From positions 1 through 64,000 of the forward strand of contig NZ_JACHXV010000007.1 in NCBI RefSeq assembly GCF_014192375.1: a DNA stretch of 64,000 nt, written 5' to 3'. The notes beneath the pieces were generated by a model. The model was not told where the DNA came from, searched no databases, and was given only the letters and a program-made list of their open reading frames with translations. Source of the DNA: Endobacter medicaginis. Lineage in GTDB: Bacteria; Pseudomonadota; Alphaproteobacteria; Acetobacterales; Acetobacteraceae. The position numbers and the translations under genes were made by a program. Below are positions 9,332-17,798 of this stretch, one piece after another (position 1 is the first letter of the stretch; every line of letters begins with the position of its first letter).

Positions 9332-10060
9332 TTGCCCCCTCCCGCCGATCGCGACCCTTCCACGAGCCCCACGGCGACGCTGCCGCAGATTCGGGTACGG
9401 GGGCGCTCATTCATGGCGCTGGTGCTGTCCCCGGAGCCGATGATCGCCGATTGGCTGACAGCGCTCGACGCACAGATCGCCCGATCGTCGGCGTTTTTCG
9501 CCGGCAAACCGGTGATCCTCGATCTCGGCCTGCTCGCCGCCGATGACGAGGGGCTGGACGGGCTGGTGCCGGCGCTGACGGAGCGCGGCATCCGGCTGAT
9601 CGCGATCGAGGGCGGCAGCCCGGACTGGGAGGCGACGCGCGGCTGGGACTGGCCCGACGCGCTGACCGGCGGCCGTGCGGTCGGCGCGCTCGACATCCCC
9701 GAGGAGGAGGCCCCTGCCCCGCCGGCGGCCCCCGGATCGCTGATCCTCGACGAGCCGGTGCGGTCGGGCCAGTCGATCGTCTATCCGGAGGGCGACATCA
9801 TCGTCATGGGTTCGGTCGCCTCGGGCGCGGAGGTGGTCGCCGGCGGGTCGATCCATGTCTACGGCGCGCTGCGCGGACGAGCGGTGGCGGGGCTGTCGGG
9901 GCGGCCCGAATCGCGCATCCTGTGCCGACGGATGGAGGCCGAACTGATCGCGATCGACGGCTATTATCTCACAGCGGAAGATATTCCCGCAGCCCTGACC
10001 GGGCAGCCGGCGCAGGCGAGGCTGCACGACGAGAACGTTCTGGTGACGCGACTCGACTGA
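9332..10060 (+). CDS. minC: Septum-site-determining protein MinC
   Basis: A 242-residue FtsZ-polymerisation inhibitor. The N-terminal MinC_N domain (about residues 18-105) starts near PQIRVRGRSFMALVL, and a Pro/Ala linker follows. The C-terminal beta-helix MinC_C (about 135-235) has VRSGQSIVYPEGDIIVMG, HVYGALRGRAVAG and the end region IDGYYLTAED. The start is a TTG: the first downstream ATG (residue 28) would remove the first strand of the N domain. Together with MinD and MinE it places the division site. Confidence 0.93.
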   Translation: MPPPADRDPSTSPTATLPQIRVRGRSFMALVLSPEPMIADWLTALDAQIARSSAFFAGKPVILDLGLLAADDEGLDGLVPALTERGIRLIAIEGGSPDWEATRGWDWPDALTGGRAVGALDIPEEEAPAPPAAPGSLILDEPVRSGQSIVYPEGDIIVMGSVASGAEVVAGGSIHVYGALRGRAVAGLSGRPESRILCRRMEAELIAIDGYYLTAEDIPAALTGQPAQARLHDENVLVTRLD

Positions 10061-10141
10061 CGGGTTTCCAACTGCCTCCGCTTCTGCGTAAGCAGGACGA
10101 ATCGGGCAAATAGACTACCGCCGACGGGGAGGCGCAAACGC

Positions 10142-10957
10142 ATGGCCAAGGTTCTGGTCGTTACATCAGGCAAGGGCGGCGTCGGCAAGACCACCTCGAC
10201 GGCGGCCATCGGTGCGGCGCTGGCAAAGGCCGGGCAGAACGTGGTGGTGGTCGATTTCGATGTCGGCCTGCGCAATCTCGACCTGATCCTGGGTGCGGAG
10301 CGCCGGGTGGTGTTCGACCTGATCAACGTCGTCAACGGCGACGCGAAGCTCAACCAGGCGCTGATCCGCGACAAGCGCGTCGACACGCTGAGCCTGCTGC
10401 CGGCCTCGCAGACCCGCGACAAGGATGCGCTGACCCCCGACGGGGTCGAGCGGGTGATCGGCGAACTGCGCGAGAAGTTCGACTGGGTGGTCTGCGACAG
10501 CCCCGCGGGCATCGAGAAGGGCGCGCAGATGGCGATGCACCACGCCGACGTGGCGGTGGTGGTCACCAACCCCGAGGTCAGCTCGGTGCGCGACAGCGAC
10601 CGCATCATCGGCATGCTCGATTCGACCACCGAGAAGGCGGTCAAGGGCGAGAAGATCGACAAGCACCTGCTGCTGACCCGCTACGACCCGGCCCGGGCGG
10701 CGCGCGGCGAGATGCTCAAGACCGAGGACGTGCTGGAGATCCTGTCGATCCCGCTGCTGGGCATCATCCCGGAGAGCGAGGAGGTGCTGCGCGCCTCGAA
10801 TCTCGGTGCGCCGGTCACCCTCAACAACCCCGACAGCGCGCCTGCGCGGGCCTATTTCGATGCCGCCAAGCGCCTGCAGGGCGAGAGCCTCGAGATGGTG
10901 GTGCCGACCGACCGCAAGGGCTTCCTCGACCGGCTGTTCAAGCGGAGGGTGGCATGA
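10142..10957 (+). CDS. minD: Septum-site-determining ATPase MinD
   Basis: A 271-residue ParA/MinD ATPase. It has the deviant Walker [10 protein letters not shown] (residues 10-18), Walker A' [12 protein letters not shown], and the Walker B region [10 protein letters not shown]. The C-terminal amphipathic helix [10 protein letters not shown] anchors ATP-bound MinD to the inner membrane. It recruits MinC to the membrane and is released by MinE. A strong ribosome site (GGGGAGG) precedes the ATG. 81 bases separate it from minC, and it overlaps minE by 4 bases. Confidence 0.97.
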   Translation: MAKVLVVTSGKGGVGKTTSTAAIGAALAKAGQNVVVVDFDVGLRNLDLILGAERRVVFDLINVVNGDAKLNQALIRDKRVDTLSLLPASQTRDKDALTPDGVERVIGELREKFDWVVCDSPAGIEKGAQMAMHHADVAVVVTNPEVSSVRDSDRIIGMLDSTTEKAVKGEKIDKHLLLTRYDPARAARGEMLKTEDVLEILSIPLLGIIPESEEVLRASNLGAPVTLNNPDSAPARAYFDAAKRLQGESLEMVVPTDRKGFLDRLFKRRVA

Positions 10958-11277
10958 GCCTGCTGAGCTTCTTCACCCGCAAATCCTCGTCCGCCCCCGT
11001 CGCGCGCGACCGGCTGCAGATCCTGCTCGCCCATGAGCGCGGCGGCGGTGGTCTCGCCGGACAGAGCGATCTCGTGGCGAAGCTGCAGGAAGAGATCCTC
11101 GCGGTGATCGCCAAGCACGTTGCCGTCGATCGCGACAAGGTGCTGATCAAGCTCGATCGCGGTGCGCAGGTCTCCACGCTTGAGATCGACATCGAGGTGC
11201 CGGATCTGATCAAGACGGCGGGCAAGTCCGCCGAGGCGCCGAAGCCCGACCCCAAGACGGTGCTGCGCGCTGGCTGA
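10954..11277 (+). CDS. minE: Cell division topological specificity factor MinE
   Basis: 107 residues. The N-terminal membrane/MinD-contact segment ([17 protein letters not shown]) is followed by [12 protein letters not shown], and the C-terminal topological-specificity domain contains [13 protein letters not shown]. It stimulates MinD ATPase and drives pole-to-pole oscillation. An acidic/Ala C-terminal tail makes it longer than the 88-residue E. coli form. Start overlaps the minD stop (ATGA). Confidence 0.96.
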   Translation: MSLLSFFTRKSSSAPVARDRLQILLAHERGGGGLAGQSDLVAKLQEEILAVIAKHVAVDRDKVLIKLDRGAQVSTLEIDIEVPDLIKTAGKSAEAPKPDPKTVLRAG

Positions 11278-12541
11278 GCCGGCCCGTTCGCGGCTGGGCT
11301 GGTCGCCGGTCGTCATCGGGCTGCTCGGGCTGGCCGGCATGCTCGACTATATCGACCGGCTGGTGTTCTCCACCGCCAACGATGCGATCAAACACGAACT
11401 GGGCCTGTCCGATGCCACCATCGGCCTGCTGGGCGGCACCTCGTTCGCGCTGCTCTATGCGGTGATGGTGATCCCGTTCGCGCTCGTCGCCGATCGCGGC
11501 TTCGCGGCCCGACTGGCCAGTGCGGGGATTGCGATCTGGAGCATCGCCACCGCCCTGGTCGGCCGCGCGCATGGCGTCGCCGGCATCGCCTGCGGCCGGA
11601 TCGGGGTCGGACTCGGCCAGGCGGCGTTCTCACCCACCTCGTCCTCGCTCACCGCCGCCTACTCGACCGAGGCAAGCCGGGCGACGGCCTTCTCGGTGAC
11701 CTACGGCATCTCGACCCTGGGCTATGTGATCGGGCTGGCCGGCGGCGGCTGGATGGTCGGCCATCTCGGCTGGCGTAAGACCTTTATCCTGCTTGGGCTG
11801 GCCGGACTGCCGGTAGCGCTGCTGATGGCGCTGTTCGTGCGCGAGCCGCAGGCCGCGTCAGGCGGGCTGCAACCCGGCTCCTGGCGCGAGCTGCTCGCCA
11901 ATCGCGACCTGCGCGACCTGCTGCTCTATGGCCTGACCAGCCAGATCGTGAATTATGGCATCACGCTATGGAGCGTGTCGTTCTACATGCGCTCGTTCGG
12001 CCTGAGTGCGGCGCAGGCCGGGCTGTGGTTCGGGCTCGGCATCGGTCTCGCCTACATGGCCGGCAGCTTCGCCGGCGGTCCGCTGGCCGAGCGGATGACG
12101 CGCGGCCGCGGCATGGGCGGCATTCTCCGCTTCGCCTTCTGGGCCTACCTGCTCGCGCAGCCGCTGGGAGTGGTGCAGATGGCGACGCACTCCCTGGCAC
12201 TGTCACTGACGATGCTGGTGGGGACTGCCACGATTTCCTCGCTTGCCGTGGGTCCGGCCTATGGCGCCGTGCCCTCCGTGGTGCCCCCCGAGCGCCGCGC
12301 CACCGCTTCCGCCCTGTTCAGCCTGGCCTGCAATGCCGCCGGTATCGCCATCGGACCGCCGCTGTTCGGCTGGATCAGCGATCTGCTCACCCCGCATTTC
12401 GGCGAGGGCGCGCTGCGGGTGTCACTGCTGGTCGCCTCCATCCTCAGCTTCTGGCCGGCGGTGCATCTGTTCGTCCTGCAGCGACGGCTGAACGCCGGTT
12501 CGGGTGCGTCTCGACCGGCGCTGGAGAATGTGCTGCGCTGA
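11270..12541 (+). CDS. MFS transporter (start codon unresolved)
   Basis: A major facilitator of the spinster/ACS-like type with 12 predicted membrane segments. The TM1 end motif [11 protein letters not shown] is typical, and an A-like motif ([15 protein letters not shown]) sits between TM2 and TM3. The first ATG in the frame (11339) lies inside TM1. The hydrophobic half preceding it ([13 protein letters not shown]) is clearly part of the protein. Upstream of that ATG there is no ATG, GTG or TTG before an in-frame TGA at 11207. The only candidate is CTG at 11270, which overlaps the minE stop. I give the coordinates from that CTG (423 residues); the conventional alternative is 11339 (400 residues). 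Substrate unknown. Confidence 0.75.
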   Translation: MAEPARSRLGWSPVVIGLLGLAGMLDYIDRLVFSTANDAIKHELGLSDATIGLLGGTSFALLYAVMVIPFALVADRGFAARLASAGIAIWSIATALVGRAHGVAGIACGRIGVGLGQAAFSPTSSSLTAAYSTEASRATAFSVTYGISTLGYVIGLAGGGWMVGHLGWRKTFILLGLAGLPVALLMALFVREPQAASGGLQPGSWRELLANRDLRDLLLYGLTSQIVNYGITLWSVSFYMRSFGLSAAQAGLWFGLGIGLAYMAGSFAGGPLAERMTRGRGMGGILRFAFWAYLLAQPLGVVQMATHSLALSLTMLVGTATISSLAVGPAYGAVPSVVPPERRATASALFSLACNAAGIAIGPPLFGWISDLLTPHFGEGALRVSLLVASILSFWPAVHLFVLQRRLNAGSGASRPALENVLR

Positions 12542-12572
12542 AAGACCTCAATCGCAGGAAGTGCAGGTCGGG

Positions 12573-13532
12573 ATGTGGTGGCGTTCGGGACGGACGGTAG
12601 CGGTCTCGCTGCTCGCTGGATGGTTCAGCATCGTGCCGATGGCCCTGGCGGAAGACGTCAAGGGCAGCAGCGACCACGCCTTGCTGCCGCGCTTTCCCGG
12701 GGCCACGATCAAGGCCTACAAGGCCGCCAATTACGACGAGGCAGAGCTTCCCAACAGCCGGATCGACAGCCGGGACGCACCGTTGCTGCAACTCGCCGGC
12801 AGGGTGACGCAGATCGGCTACGAGGTGCCCGCGACGACTTCGGTCGCCGAACTCGCGGCGAACTATGCCAGCCTTCTCGACAGGGAACACTTCACCAAGG
12901 TCTTCTCCTGCCGGGGCGATGCGTGCGGAGAACAGTTCGCCTCCGTCGTCGTCAATAGCGGCAAGGTGATGCCGGATGCCTTTCCGGTCGCCTTCAACGA
13001 CAAGGCACGCGCCTATCTCGGCAAACGCAGCGATGCTGCGGGCGACACCTGGGTGTTTCTCTACCTCACCGATGGTTCGAGCTCGAACGAGCGCAACAAC
13101 ATCTACGAGGAGATCGTCGAGCCGAAGGCGCTCGATACCAACCAGATCAGGACGATCGATGCCGCGACGCTGAAGGGCGACATCGCGCGTGACGGTCGCG
13201 TGGCGCTCTATGGCCTGTATTTCGACACCGACCGCAGCGAGGTTCGCGCCGATTCGAAGCCGCAGCTCGACCAGATGATCGCCGTGCTGCACGACAATCC
13301 GGGCTGGCGGGTCTATATCGTCGGCCATACCGACAATCGCGGCGGCCTCGCCCACAATCTCGCCTTGTCGCAGGCCCGCGCCGATGCCGTGACCAAGGCA
13401 CTGGTCGAACAGGGCAAGATCGGCGCGGACCGGATCGTCGCGCGCGGCGTGGCCTCGCTCGCGCCGGTCGCCTCCAATGCCGACGAGGCCGGACAGGCTC
13501 GCAACCGGCGCGTCGAGATGGTGCTCCAGTAA
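12573..13532 (+). CDS. OmpA-domain envelope protein
   Basis: 319 residues with a signal peptide (RSGRTVAVSLLAGWFSIVPM, cleavage after ALA near residue 26), a unique middle domain of about 180 residues, and a C-terminal OmpA-like peptidoglycan-binding domain (about 210-319). In the latter, YFDTDRSEVRADS, VYIVGHTDNRGG and the terminal NRRVEMVL carry the expected Asp and Arg ligands for diaminopimelate. The middle part has two Cys (CRGDAC), possibly a disulfide. Probably periplasmic or outer-membrane-attached. I chose ATG 12573 because it places the signal peptide correctly; an earlier in-frame GTG overlaps the MFS gene. Convergent with the ABC exporter. Confidence 0.85.
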   Translation: MWWRSGRTVAVSLLAGWFSIVPMALAEDVKGSSDHALLPRFPGATIKAYKAANYDEAELPNSRIDSRDAPLLQLAGRVTQIGYEVPATTSVAELAANYASLLDREHFTKVFSCRGDACGEQFASVVVNSGKVMPDAFPVAFNDKARAYLGKRSDAAGDTWVFLYLTDGSSSNERNNIYEEIVEPKALDTNQIRTIDAATLKGDIARDGRVALYGLYFDTDRSEVRADSKPQLDQMIAVLHDNPGWRVYIVGHTDNRGGLAHNLALSQARADAVTKALVEQGKIGADRIVARGVASLAPVASNADEAGQARNRRVEMVLQ

Positions 13533-15584
13533 CTACTCGACGGCCTCGAGATTCATCGCCTGACGCGACAGCAGGTCGCGATAGGGGCCCGGGGTGCGCT
13601 CCAGCACCTCGGGCGGACCGTCCTGGAGGATCTTGCCCGACTGCATCACCACGATGCGGTCGAAATCGCGCAGGGTGGAGAGGCGATGGGCGACGGCGAT
13701 CACCGTGCGACCCTGCATCAGCCGGTTGAGCGCTTCCTGGACCTTGAACTCGCTCTCGCTGTCGAGTGCGGAGGTGGCCTCGTCGAGCAGCAGGATCGGC
13801 GAGTTGCGCAGGAAGGCGCGCGCGATGGCGAGGCGCTGGCGCTGGCCGCCGGAGAGCTTCACCCCGCGATCGCCGACCTCGGTGTCGAAGCCCTCGCTCA
13901 TCGCCTCGATGAACTCGCGGCAGCCGGCGGCCTCGGCGGCGGCCATCACTTCGGCATCGGTCGCCTCGGGCTTGCCGTAGCGGATGTTGTCCATCACCGA
14001 GCGGTGGAACATCGACACGTCCTGCGGCACCACCGAGATCGCGCTGCGCAGCGCATCCTCGGTGAGCCTGGCGATGTCCTGGCCGTCGATACGGATCGCG
14101 CCGCCCTGGATGAAGCGCATACGCTGCAGCAGCTGCAGCACGGTGGTCTTGCCCGAGCCCGAGCGGCCGACCAGCCCGACGCGGGTGCCGGGACGGATGT
14201 CGAGGTCGAATTCCTCCAGCACCGGCTTCGGCGCGCCGGGGTAGCTGTAGGTGACGTGGTCGAACACCACCGAGCCGTTCGGCACATGATCGAAGCCGAC
14301 CGCGTCCGTCGCGTCGACCATGTCGTGCGGGGTGAGCAGCGTGGTCAGCGCCTCGGACAGGCGCGCGACGTACTGGATGGTCTCGACCAGGGCGACGGCC
14401 AGATCTCGGGTCCCGTGCAGGATGTTGAAGCCGAGCGTGGTGACCATCACCACATCGCCGACCGTCGCCTGGCCGGACTGCCACAGCAGCACCGCCCAGG
14501 CCAGCAGCCCGGCGGTGAGCAGCGCGGTCAGCACGGCATGGATCAGGCGCAGGCGCTCGAGATAGCGCAGCGAACGCGACCGCGAGGTCATCTCGCCCTC
14601 GAGCCGTGCGGCGAAGCGGTTGCGCTCGCGGCGGAAGGCGCCGAACACGCGCACCAGCGGCATGTTGTTGATCACGTCCAGCAGCTCGCCGTCGACCTGG
14701 GCGGCTTCGGTCGCATAGGCGTGGTGCAGCGGCCGGCCGGCAGCGGCGAGGCGGAACATCAGGAACGACAGGGCTGCGGCGAGGACCACCAGCGTGCCGG
14801 CCATCAGCGGGCTGACGGTGATCATCAGCAGGATCGAGAAGCCGACGTTCAGGCAGGGCGGCATCACGTTCCAGGTGATGAGGTTCTCGACCGTGAACAT
14901 CGACTGAGCGGTGGCCGAGATGCGCGAGGCCAGCGTGCCGGGCATGCGCTCGGCGAAATAGGACGGCGCATGGCCAAGCAGGTGGCGGAACAGGTCGCGG
15001 CGGACATCGCCCGTCACCTGAACGAAGGTGCGGGTGGAGATGAAGCCGCCGACGCGCCAGGAGAGGTTGTCGAGCGTGATCAGCAGGGCGAGGAAGGCGG
15101 TGGTGGACCACACGCCGAACATCGCGCCGTGCAGCGCGCCCTGCACCGAGCGCGCCTCGGGCGAACCCTGGGCGCCATAGTTCTGGGCGATCTTGAGCGT
15201 GTCGACCAGCCGGTTGACGGCATAGGACGAGCCTACCGCGCAGCCGACCGCACACAGCACCGACAGCAGGATACAGAAATGTGCCAGGGGCCGGCGGCGG
15301 ACATAGGCCCACATGAACGAGATCGGCCGGCCGGCGATCGCCACCAGCTCGGCGGAGCTCAGCGTGATGCGGTCGGTCTCGCTGCGTGACTCGGGCGCGG
15401 GCGGCGGAGTATCGGGCGGAAGCGGGACCGCGGGCCCCTGCACGATGGGCGGCGGGTCGCCCGGATCCGGCTCGCGGTGATGGCCGTCGGTGACCATGCC
15501 CTGTCCGGGCATCAGCCCCGGCGGCGGCGAGGAGCCGGCATCGGGCTCGTGCGCACGCGGTGTGTCGTCATGCGATGCGGCCAT
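13533..15584 (-). CDS. ABC exporter, fused membrane and ATPase domains
   Basis: A half-transporter of about 683 residues in the MsbA/glucan-exporter style. A Pro-rich cytoplasmic N-terminus (about 70 residues) precedes six membrane segments (about 95-390) and an ATPase domain with Walker A GRSGSGKTT, Q-loop VVPQDVS, signature LSGGQRQRLAIARA, Walker B ILLLDEATSALD and switch His in VAHRLS. It would work as a homodimer in the inner membrane, exporting lipid, glycan or peptide; substrate unknown. I prefer ATG 15584, which has AGGA 7 bases upstream, over in-frame starts at 15611 and 15650 that lack ribosome sites. It diverges from a glycosyltransferase, which hints at a glycan cargo but does not prove it. 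Confidence 0.88.
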   Translation of the reverse strand: MAASHDDTPRAHEPDAGSSPPPGLMPGQGMVTDGHHREPDPGDPPPIVQGPAVPLPPDTPPPAPESRSETDRITLSSAELVAIAGRPISFMWAYVRRRPLAHFCILLSVLCAVGCAVGSSYAVNRLVDTLKIAQNYGAQGSPEARSVQGALHGAMFGVWSTTAFLALLITLDNLSWRVGGFISTRTFVQVTGDVRRDLFRHLLGHAPSYFAERMPGTLASRISATAQSMFTVENLITWNVMPPCLNVGFSILLMITVSPLMAGTLVVLAAALSFLMFRLAAAGRPLHHAYATEAAQVDGELLDVINNMPLVRVFGAFRRERNRFAARLEGEMTSRSRSLRYLERLRLIHAVLTALLTAGLLAWAVLLWQSGQATVGDVVMVTTLGFNILHGTRDLAVALVETIQYVARLSEALTTLLTPHDMVDATDAVGFDHVPNGSVVFDHVTYSYPGAPKPVLEEFDLDIRPGTRVGLVGRSGSGKTTVLQLLQRMRFIQGGAIRIDGQDIARLTEDALRSAISVVPQDVSMFHRSVMDNIRYGKPEATDAEVMAAAEAAGCREFIEAMSEGFDTEVGDRGVKLSGGQRQRLAIARAFLRNSPILLLDEATSALDSESEFKVQEALNRLMQGRTVIAVAHRLSTLRDFDRIVVMQSGKILQDGPPEVLERTPGPYRDLLSRQAMNLEAVE

Positions 15585-15660
15585 CGAGGATTCCTGGGTC
15601 GGGCTGGTCATGCAGTCTGGCACTTTATGCGTCGGTGGACGAACGACCAAATCGCCCCAT

Positions 15661-15674
15661 CCGCGTTAACGCGG
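15661..15674. promoter_or_regulatory. 14-bp perfect palindrome (candidate operator)
   Basis: CCGCGTTAACGCGG is a perfect palindrome midway between the divergent ABC exporter and GT4 genes. Its position and symmetry suit a dimeric regulator or nucleoid protein acting on both promoters. The regulator is unknown. Confidence 0.45.
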
Positions 15675-15685
15675 CGATAAAGAGC

Positions 15686-15709
15686 CGCGACCACCGCGAA
15701 ACGGTCGCG
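15686..15709. promoter_or_regulatory. Inverted repeat in the divergent promoter region
   Basis: CGCGACC (15686-15692) and GGTCGCG (15703-15709) form a 7-bp inverted repeat with a 10-base spacer, close to the palindrome at 15661. It could be a second operator site or a leader hairpin for the plus-strand gene. Confidence 0.3.
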
Positions 15710-15775
15710 CGGATGCCCATAAATCGCCAAGATCACGGTGTTGAACAGGGTCATATCCTGCGGGAGATTGAATAG

Positions 15776-16825
15776 ATGCGTATTGCCCAGATTGCACCGC
15801 TCCACGAGGCGGTTCCGCCGAAACTCTACGGTGGCACGGAACGCGTGGTCTCGTTCCTGACCGAGGAGCTGGTCGCACTCGGCCATGATGTGACGCTGTT
15901 CGCCTCGGGCGACAGCAAGACCTCGGCGAAGCTCAACGCGAGTTGGCCGCGCGCCCTGCGTCTGGATCCGGCGATCCGCGATCCGATTGCCCCGCACATG
16001 CTGATGTTCGAACACGTCGCCCGCATGGCCGACCAGTTCGACATCTTGCATTTCCATATGGATTACTGGCCGTTCACCCATTTCTCGCGCCAGCCCACGC
16101 CGATGGTCACCACCCTGCACGGCCGCCTGGACCTGCCCGAGCTCAAGCCGGTGTTCCAGACCTTCTCCACCGTGCCGGTGATCTCGATTTCCGACAGCCA
16201 GCGCCGCCCGCTGCCGGAGGCGAATTTCGTCCGCACCGTGCTGCATGGCCTGCCGACCAACCTGCTCACTCCGCAGGACGGCCCGCGCGACTACCTCGCC
16301 TTCCTCGGCCGCATCTGCCCCGAGAAGGGTTTCGACAAGGCGATCCGCATCGCCAAGGCCGCCGGCATGAAGCTCAAGGTCGCCGCCAAGGTCGATCGTG
16401 CCGATGCCGAATACTATGAGCAGGTGATCAAGCCGATGCTCGGCGAGGGTGATGTCGAGCTGATCGGCGAGATCAACGACACCCAGAAGCCCGGCTTCCT
16501 GTCGGGCGCCAAGGCACTACTCATGCCGATCGACTGGCCGGAGCCGTTCGGCCTGGTGATGATCGAGGCGATGGCCTGCGGCACCCCGGTGCTCGCGCTG
16601 AACCGCGGCTCCGTGCCGGAGGTGCTAGAAGACGGTTTGACCGGCATCATCGTCGAGGACGAGACCAGCGCGATCGGCGCGATTGACCGCATCCACGCGA
16701 TGGACCCGAAGAAGATCCGTCAGCGCTTCGAGGAACGCTTCACCGCCAAGCGGATGGCGGAAGACTACCTCGCGGTCTACCGGCAGATGATCAACAAGGG
16801 CCAGCCCGCGCTACGGGCGGTGTAA
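15776..16825 (+). CDS. Glycosyltransferase family 4
   Basis: A 349-residue GT-B glycosyltransferase. The N-terminal segment MRIAQIAPLHEAVPPKLYGG and FDILHFHMDYWPF are characteristic of a GT4 subgroup acting on surface polysaccharides. LAFLGRICPEKGFDKAI and the E-x7-E motif EPFGLVMIEAMACGTPVLA mark the donor site. Donor and acceptor are unknown. It is monocistronic in appearance and followed by a cluster of palindromes that includes a terminator-like structure. Confidence 0.88.
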   Translation: MRIAQIAPLHEAVPPKLYGGTERVVSFLTEELVALGHDVTLFASGDSKTSAKLNASWPRALRLDPAIRDPIAPHMLMFEHVARMADQFDILHFHMDYWPFTHFSRQPTPMVTTLHGRLDLPELKPVFQTFSTVPVISISDSQRRPLPEANFVRTVLHGLPTNLLTPQDGPRDYLAFLGRICPEKGFDKAIRIAKAAGMKLKVAAKVDRADAEYYEQVIKPMLGEGDVELIGEINDTQKPGFLSGAKALLMPIDWPEPFGLVMIEAMACGTPVLALNRGSVPEVLEDGLTGIIVEDETSAIGAIDRIHAMDPKKIRQRFEERFTAKRMAEDYLAVYRQMINKGQPALRAV

Positions 16826-16965
16826 GGCTACCCCGGGGCTCTGCCCCGGACCCCGGCAGGAGGCGCGGCTTCCTGCACCTGCGGTTTTTTGCCAGAGCGT
16901 AGCCTTATCGGATCGCGGGTGCAGGGGCCCGAGGCCCCTGCCGGGGTGCGGGGCATCGCCCCGCA
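16824..16965. repeat. Composite palindromic intergenic element with terminator-like hairpin
   Basis: Four hairpins are packed together: CCGGGG/CCCCGG (16833-16849), GCAGGA/TCCTGC (16856-16876, followed by T6 at 16885-16890), GCAGGGGCC/GGCCCCTGC (16921-16941) and TGCGGGGC/GCCCCGCA (16947-16965). They are linked by longer inverted pairs: AAGGCTAC (16824) with GTAGCCTT (16899), and ACCCCGGCAGG (16850) with CCTGCCGGGGT (16937). The first part probably terminates the GT4 transcript. The whole resembles the GC-rich palindromic elements scattered in intergenic regions of Rhodospirillales genomes; only one copy is visible here. Confidence 0.6.
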
Positions 16966-17002
16966 TGCTACAGACCCACCCGAAACCGCGAGGGAGGCCC
17001 GC

Positions 17003-17653
17003 ATGATGACGCAGCGACCGGTATTGACGCCCCCCGGCGGCGAGAAGCGTGTGCTGCTGCATTCGTGCTGCGCGCCGTGTTCGGGCGAGGTGATGGAGGC
17101 GATGACGGCCTCGGGGATCGATTACACGATCTTCTTCTACAATCCGAACATCCATCCCGAACGCGAGTACCTGCTGCGCAAGGACGAGAACATCCGCTTT
17201 GCGGAAACGCATGGCGTGCCGTTCGTCGATGCGGATTACGACAAGGACAACTGGTTCGCACGCGCGAAGGGTATGGAGTGGGAGCCGGAGCGCGGCATTC
17301 GCTGCACGATGTGCTTCGACATGCGCTTCGAGCGGACCGCACTCTATGCGCACGAGCACGCCTTCCCGGTGATGACCTCGTCGCTGGGTATCTCGCGTTG
17401 GAAGAACATGTCGCAGATCAACGATTGCGGCGTGCGGGCGGCAGCGCCCTATGAGGGCCTCAGCTACTGGGAGTTCAACTGGCGCAAGGGCGGCGGGTCG
17501 GACCGGATGATCGAGATTTCCAAGCGCGAGCAGTTCTACCAGCAGGAATATTGCGGCTGTGCCTATTCGCTGCGCGATACCAATGCGCATCGGCGCAGCC
17601 AGGGGCGGCCGGCGATCGAGCTGGGCAAGGTGTATTATGGACGAGAGGACTGA
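17003..17653 (+). CDS. queH: Epoxyqueuosine reductase QueH
   Basis: A 216-residue DUF208-family protein that performs the last step of queuosine tRNA modification, reducing epoxyqueuosine without a corrinoid. The cysteine set is intact: LHSCCAPC (C22, C23, C26), [10 protein letters not shown] and YCGCAYS, which together bind the metal or FeS centre. The [12 protein letters not shown] region is also conserved. Start ATG 17003 has AGGGAGG 6 bases upstream. Overlaps the small ORF that follows. Confidence 0.9.
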   Translation: MMTQRPVLTPPGGEKRVLLHSCCAPCSGEVMEAMTASGIDYTIFFYNPNIHPEREYLLRKDENIRFAETHGVPFVDADYDKDNWFARAKGMEWEPERGIRCTMCFDMRFERTALYAHEHAFPVMTSSLGISRWKNMSQINDCGVRAAAPYEGLSYWEFNWRKGGGSDRMIEISKREQFYQQEYCGCAYSLRDTNAHRRSQGRPAIELGKVYYGRED

Positions 17654-17798
17654 CCCGCTGGCGCCTCGGGGCGTCGCGGCGGTCACGCCGGTCGGGTCGC
17701 GCTTCGTCTGCCGGGCGGTCACCGACGATGCGGACGAGCCGGAGTTCGAGTTCGACGACGAGGATGGGCCGGGCTGCCCGTGCTGCCGGGTCAGGTGA
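17637..17798 (+). CDS. Small acidic protein with C-terminal CPCC
   Basis: A 53-residue ORF between queH and the pseudouridine synthase gene, overlapping queH by 17 bases and the next gene by 19. It has a strongly acidic middle ([11 protein letters not shown]) and ends CPCCRVR, which might bind a metal. An AAGG ribosome site precedes the ATG. The tight overlap on both sides suggests a coupled reading frame, but its short length keeps it uncertain. No family recognised. Confidence 0.45.
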   Translation: MDERTDPLAPRGVAAVTPVGSRFVCRAVTDDADEPEFEFDDEDGPGCPCCRVR

